64,000 nt of DNA, from assembly GCA_021325095.1 (NCBI GenBank), contig JAJPHV010000057.1:62001-126000 (forward strand), read 5' to 3'. Below, one piece after another: positions 61,672 to 64,000 of the stretch (positions within the stretch are counted from its first letter, which is position 1; each line of letters starts with the position of its first letter). Below the pieces are notes generated by a model, which ran no database searches, was not told the origin of the DNA, and was given only the letters and a program-made list of their open reading frames with translations. Made by a program: the position numbers and the translations under genes. This DNA is from Chloroflexota bacterium (lineage in GTDB: Bacteria > Chloroflexota > Anaerolineae > Aggregatilineales > UBA2796).

Positions 61672-62568
61672 CTACCCTGATTGCTAGTTGAGATTGAGGC
61701 AAGCTAAAGCCAGGAGAGAAGCGATGACCTTAATCTCGAAGCCCGCCTTAGTGCGAGCGTGGAGGGTTTGAATACCCATCGCTTCAAGTTGGCTGTTGCG
61801 CGTCTCAATCGAATGGCGATACAAGCGCAAGTCAAAGTCATCGGCCCAGGCGTGAGGTTTCATGTTGACCCGGCGAATAGGCACGAGCCGTACACCAGTG
61901 TCGAGAAAGATCGAGCGTTCGTCGTCAGCACTGTTATAGGCTTTATCAGCATACACACAAGCCCCGTCCGGTAGGTCAACGGTCAATTCGTGAACAGGGG
62001 TCAAATCGTGATAAGCTGCTGGAACCATCTCGAAACTGACGGGCAAGCCGTCGGGTGTACACACCAGATGCAAGCGCCAACCGAAGAACTTCTCCTTTTT
62101 GGCGTCGCAGTAGCCACAGTAAGCCCGTCCGCGTACTTTGCGGCAGCGACTGGCTCGGACCCGTTTACACACCGGCAGCGGCATACTATCCAGGCTAAAC
62201 GCCTCGCCAGTTGCCAACCAACTCATCCACTGCTCCATGATCAGCGTCAGCCATCCCGACAAGGCGTGCAAGCGCCGGTTGAAGCGGCTCACGCTCAGAT
62301 GGCCTGTGATATAGCGCAATCCCAGCATCACACAAGGCCCGTTCCTGATGATTCCTGAAGTACAGCGCCGCCACCACGCCCACCAATATCACCTCCCCAT
62401 CGCTGACACTACTCAACTGGTGGTTCTGATGTCCCAACTCGCGCATGACAGCATCAATCACCACCAACGCCGTTATCATTACTTCGTCGTTCATGTGTCC
62501 TCCAAGATGGTTGCTCTAGTAAGCTCAATTCTGGCTCTCGACACATGAACGTCAACTAGCAATCAGGG
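61672..62568. mobile_element. IS982-family insertion sequence
   Basis: About 897 bp. Perfect 17-bp terminal inverted repeats: CCCTGATTGCTAGTTGA (61675-61691) and its complement (62552-62568). A 6-bp direct repeat TATCAA flanks it at 61666-61671 and 62569-62574, with three extra bases (CTA) inside the left end. The only gene is a frameshifted transposase, so it is probably inactive on its own. Confidence 0.85.
61684..62494 (-). pseudogene. IS982-family transposase, frameshifted
   Basis: The N-terminal part (from ATG at 62494) reads VSDGEVILVGVVAALYFRNH then QERALC; the remainder continues in another frame with VMLGLRYITGHLSVSRFNRR. The shift lies in a TG repeat near 62329-62334: restoring one TG gives ERALCVMLGLRY. 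The DDE residues are present in the second part (FSLDSMPLP, VYADKAYN, IETRNSQLE). Either a 2-nt loss or programmed frameshifting explains it; loss is simpler. Confidence 0.85.
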
Positions 62569-62709
62569 TATCAATATCTTCTTCAGGGCCAAAACCACCT
62601 TCAACCAGAGCGTTTTCTGCCCAATCCACCTGTTCAGGCAGCGTCAGCCTGTCATTGAGATAAGCCAACAGCCTGTCACTTACCTGCTGCCGAGTAATTA
62701 TCAAGCGAT

Positions 62710-62928
62710 TCAGGCCACTTTGACAGGCTGGTAGTAAAGTCGCAGCAGTTGTTCCCCGTGCAATTCCAACATCGCATAGGTGCGTCCGTTGGTATCGCTG
62801 AATTCTACCAGGAACACATTTGGCGCAAGGAGTTCGACAACCGTACCCACCTGACCTCGGCGGAGTTGTTCCTCTGGTAAGTCCTCAAGCAGCGCAACCA
62901 CATCTAGCAACTGTATATCCTGTGCCAT
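62710..62928 (-). CDS. DUF4926 domain protein
   Basis: A 72-residue protein (QLLDVVALLEDLPEEQLRRG, QVGTVVEL, VEFSDTNGRTYAML), matching the DUF4926 family, which commonly adjoins DUF6883-type genes and is thought to be an antitoxin- or immunity-like partner; that role is inferred. The start is ATG with GGGAGGAG upstream. It lies 17 bp after the DUF6883 gene and directly before the IS-split gene. Confidence 0.8.
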   Translation of the reverse strand: MAQDIQLLDVVALLEDLPEEQLRRGQVGTVVELLAPNVFLVEFSDTNGRTYAMLELHGEQLLRLYYQPVKVA

Positions 62929-62945
62929 GATTGCTGCTCCTCCCA

Positions 62946-63278
62946 TCAAATGATGTAGCAACTCGTCAGGCGTGGAAAGTCTTCACCGTTGCGAATGATC
63001 CAGCTACTGCGGACGGTTGCTTGACCAACCGGAGTAGTCATCACGAAATCCACGACGTAGAGTTTTCCATGCTCAATTTCGCGGCTAAATACGGCCTCAT
63101 GACTAGAAACAATCGTTAGCAAGACGGCCTGCAATTCCTCCGCATTTTCAACCCTGAGACCGAGCCTGGTAGCAAAGACATACGCCTTGTGCTGGCCTTC
63201 TGGATGCTCAGGATTCAGACAGTAATCGCGCAGCTTGGCAATATTCACAATTGCGCGCTCGGCGCTGGGCAGCTTCAC
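62946..63278 (-). CDS. DUF6883 domain protein
   Basis: A 110-residue protein: IVNIAKLRDYCLNPEHPEGQ, HKAYVFATRLGL, then LYVVDFVMTTPVGQATVRSSW and a final RLTSCYII. DUF6883 proteins occur as stand-alone genes and as C-terminal domains of polymorphic toxins; here it stands alone. GTG start overlaps the alaS stop (GTGA), so translation is coupled to alaS. Confidence 0.8.
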   Translation of the reverse strand: MKLPSAERAIVNIAKLRDYCLNPEHPEGQHKAYVFATRLGLRVENAEELQAVLLTIVSSHEAVFSREIEHGKLYVVDFVMTTPVGQATVRSSWIIRNGEDFPRLTSCYII

Positions 63279-64000
63279 GATTTACTCAGCGCGTCCGTCA
63301 CCCACTGCCGCGCCTGAGAGAGTGCCTCGCCCAGTTTGCTCGAATCCTTGCCGCCCGCCTGCGCCATGTTAGGACGCCCACCGCCACCGCCGACCACCGT
63401 CTGCGCGATAGCCTTGATCAGGTTGCCCGCGTGGACGCGCTTTGTCAGGTCGTCCGTGACGGCGGCGATAAGCTGCGGTTTGCCCTCGTTTGCCATGCCG
63501 AGCACAACCACACCCTGCTTCATCCTGTCGCGGAACCAGTCGGTCATCTCGCGCAGCGTCTCGGTGGTGGTCGGCTGCACCTGCGCGATCAGCACCGGCA
63601 CGTTGTTGATGCGCTCCACTTTGTTGAGCAACTGCTCGAATTCCAGCCGTGCCACCTGCCGCCGCAGCCGAGCGCTTTCCTGCCGTGCCTGGGCGATCTC
63701 GTCGCGCATGGCCTCGATGCGCGTAGCAAGCTGGTCGGGGGTCGCACCGATCTCCGAGGCCACGCGGCGCAGGGTCGCAAGCTGTCGGCTGATGTACTGC
63801 TGCGCGCCGTGCCCGGTCAGCGCCTCGATGCGGCGAATACCCTGCGCCACGCTGCCCTCCGAGACCACAACGAAGGGGCCGATCACCGCCGTCTCTGGCA
63901 CGTGCGTGCCGCCGCACAACTCATAACTGTAGCGCTTGCCGCGATCATCAACGGTGATGGTGCGCACGCGCTCCCCGTACTTCTCGCCAAAGAGCGCCAT
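63275..64000 (-). CDS. alaS: alanine--tRNA ligase, C-terminal part (5' end outside window)
   Basis: The readable 241 residues cover the end of the editing domain (ALFGEKYGERVR and the zinc/editing motif ELCGGTHV), a coiled-coil linker (about residues 95-130 here), and the C-terminal DHHA1 domain with VVGGGGGRPNMAQAGG. The catalytic and most of the editing domain lie beyond position 64000. It heads an operon with the DUF6883 and DUF4926 genes. Confidence 0.95.
   Translation of the reverse strand: MALFGEKYGERVRTITVDDRGKRYSYELCGGTHVPETAVIGPFVVVSEGSVAQGIRRIEALTGHGAQQYISRQLATLRRVASEIGATPDQLATRIEAMRDEIAQARQESARLRRQVARLEFEQLLNKVERINNVPVLIAQVQPTTTETLREMTDWFRDRMKQGVVVLGMANEGKPQLIAAVTDDLTKRVHAGNLIKAIAQTVVGGGGGRPNMAQAGGKDSSKLGEALSQARQWVTDALSKS

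Larger units (their letters stand above)
61535..62704 (-). pseudogene. small gene of 88 codons, split by an IS982-family element
   Basis: The 5' part (62704 to 62571) reads TRQQVSDRLLAYLNDRLTLP and WAENALVEGGFGPEEDID; the 3' part (61668 to 61535) reads MLMDIVMYLAAADTEYFPLT then WDICADFMKRLGTPVKV to a TAG stop. Removing the IS and one copy of the 6-bp repeat TATCAA joins them in frame as EEDID-MLMDI. The start is probably TTG at 62704, just after the DUF4926 stop. The family is not recognised; the small size and position suggest a third member of the DUF6883/DUF4926 module. Confidence 0.75.

Noticed and set aside
1-64000. tRNA or rRNA genes
   Set aside because: No gap contains a T-loop GGTTCGAATCC-like motif or rRNA sequence that I can recognise.

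Overview
The window is GC-rich bacterial chromosome, densely coding on both strands, with no rRNA, tRNA, prophage or CRISPR array that I can see. The gene set fits a Chloroflexota (Anaerolineae-like) genome: a MoxR/DUF58/DUF4129 operon, a VWA-FHA protein, a CcmF/CcmH heme-lyase cluster with lipoprotein cytochromes c, a clustered arginine pathway, and two families of short palindromic repeats between operons. This placement is inferred from gene content and style only.

Layout. 1-3.2 kb: a partial DinB-like protein, a zinc-type dehydrogenase, a C/A-rich non-coding stretch ending in an intrinsic terminator, and an Apd1-like Fe-S protein. 3.3-10.3 kb: a sugar-acid uptake and catabolism locus. An ABC importer (binding protein plus two permeases, no ATPase) on + faces an enolase-superfamily dehydratase, an UlaG-like metallohydrolase and a D-2-hydroxyacid dehydrogenase on -. 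The two outer ends carry nearly the same 16-bp operator, so both halves look co-regulated. 10.3-16.4 kb: rimM-khpA, a TPR lytic transglycosylase, a response regulator, gltX and a ferredoxin behind a structured leader. 16.4-24.4 kb: a secreted GH99-like protein with an SH3 domain, aspartate kinase, and moxR-DUF58-Uma2-DUF4129. 24.4-33 kb: a TetR/flavoprotein pair with three operators, a DinB-like protein, a class V aminotransferase, DNA polymerase IV, an EamA exporter, an LCP protein, OsmC and an aldo/keto reductase.

33.0-43.4 kb: a cytochrome c maturation and envelope cluster: ccmF, a small unknown protein, a small lipoprotein, ccmH, a TlpA/CcmG thioredoxin, a CcmI-like stub, a diheme lipoprotein, an O-antigen-ligase/TPR protein and a VWA-FHA protein. 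43.4-51.7 kb: arginine biosynthesis, argC-(decayed GNAT)-argB-argD-(unknown)-argG-argJ-argH, behind a roughly 220-nt leader with a good promoter, a possible pseudoknot and a U-tailed terminator just before the argC ribosome site. 51.9-60.7 kb: MFS transporter, MgtC, VIT-family protein, SDR, YchF, a GT39-like membrane enzyme, a small membrane protein, cytochrome c, a WYL regulator and a PNPOx-like protein. 60.7-64 kb: a ubiquitin-like/Mut7-C protein, then an operon on - starting with alaS (5' end outside the window), a DUF6883 gene, a DUF4926 gene and a small gene cut by an IS982-family element whose own transposase is frameshifted.

The least ordinary signals are the argC leader RNA, the shared operator of the sugar-acid locus, the decayed GNAT gene inside the arg operon, nested palindromic repeats that in two places encode the end of a protein, and the alaS-coupled small-gene module hit by the IS element. 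I found no large unknown multi-gene system.
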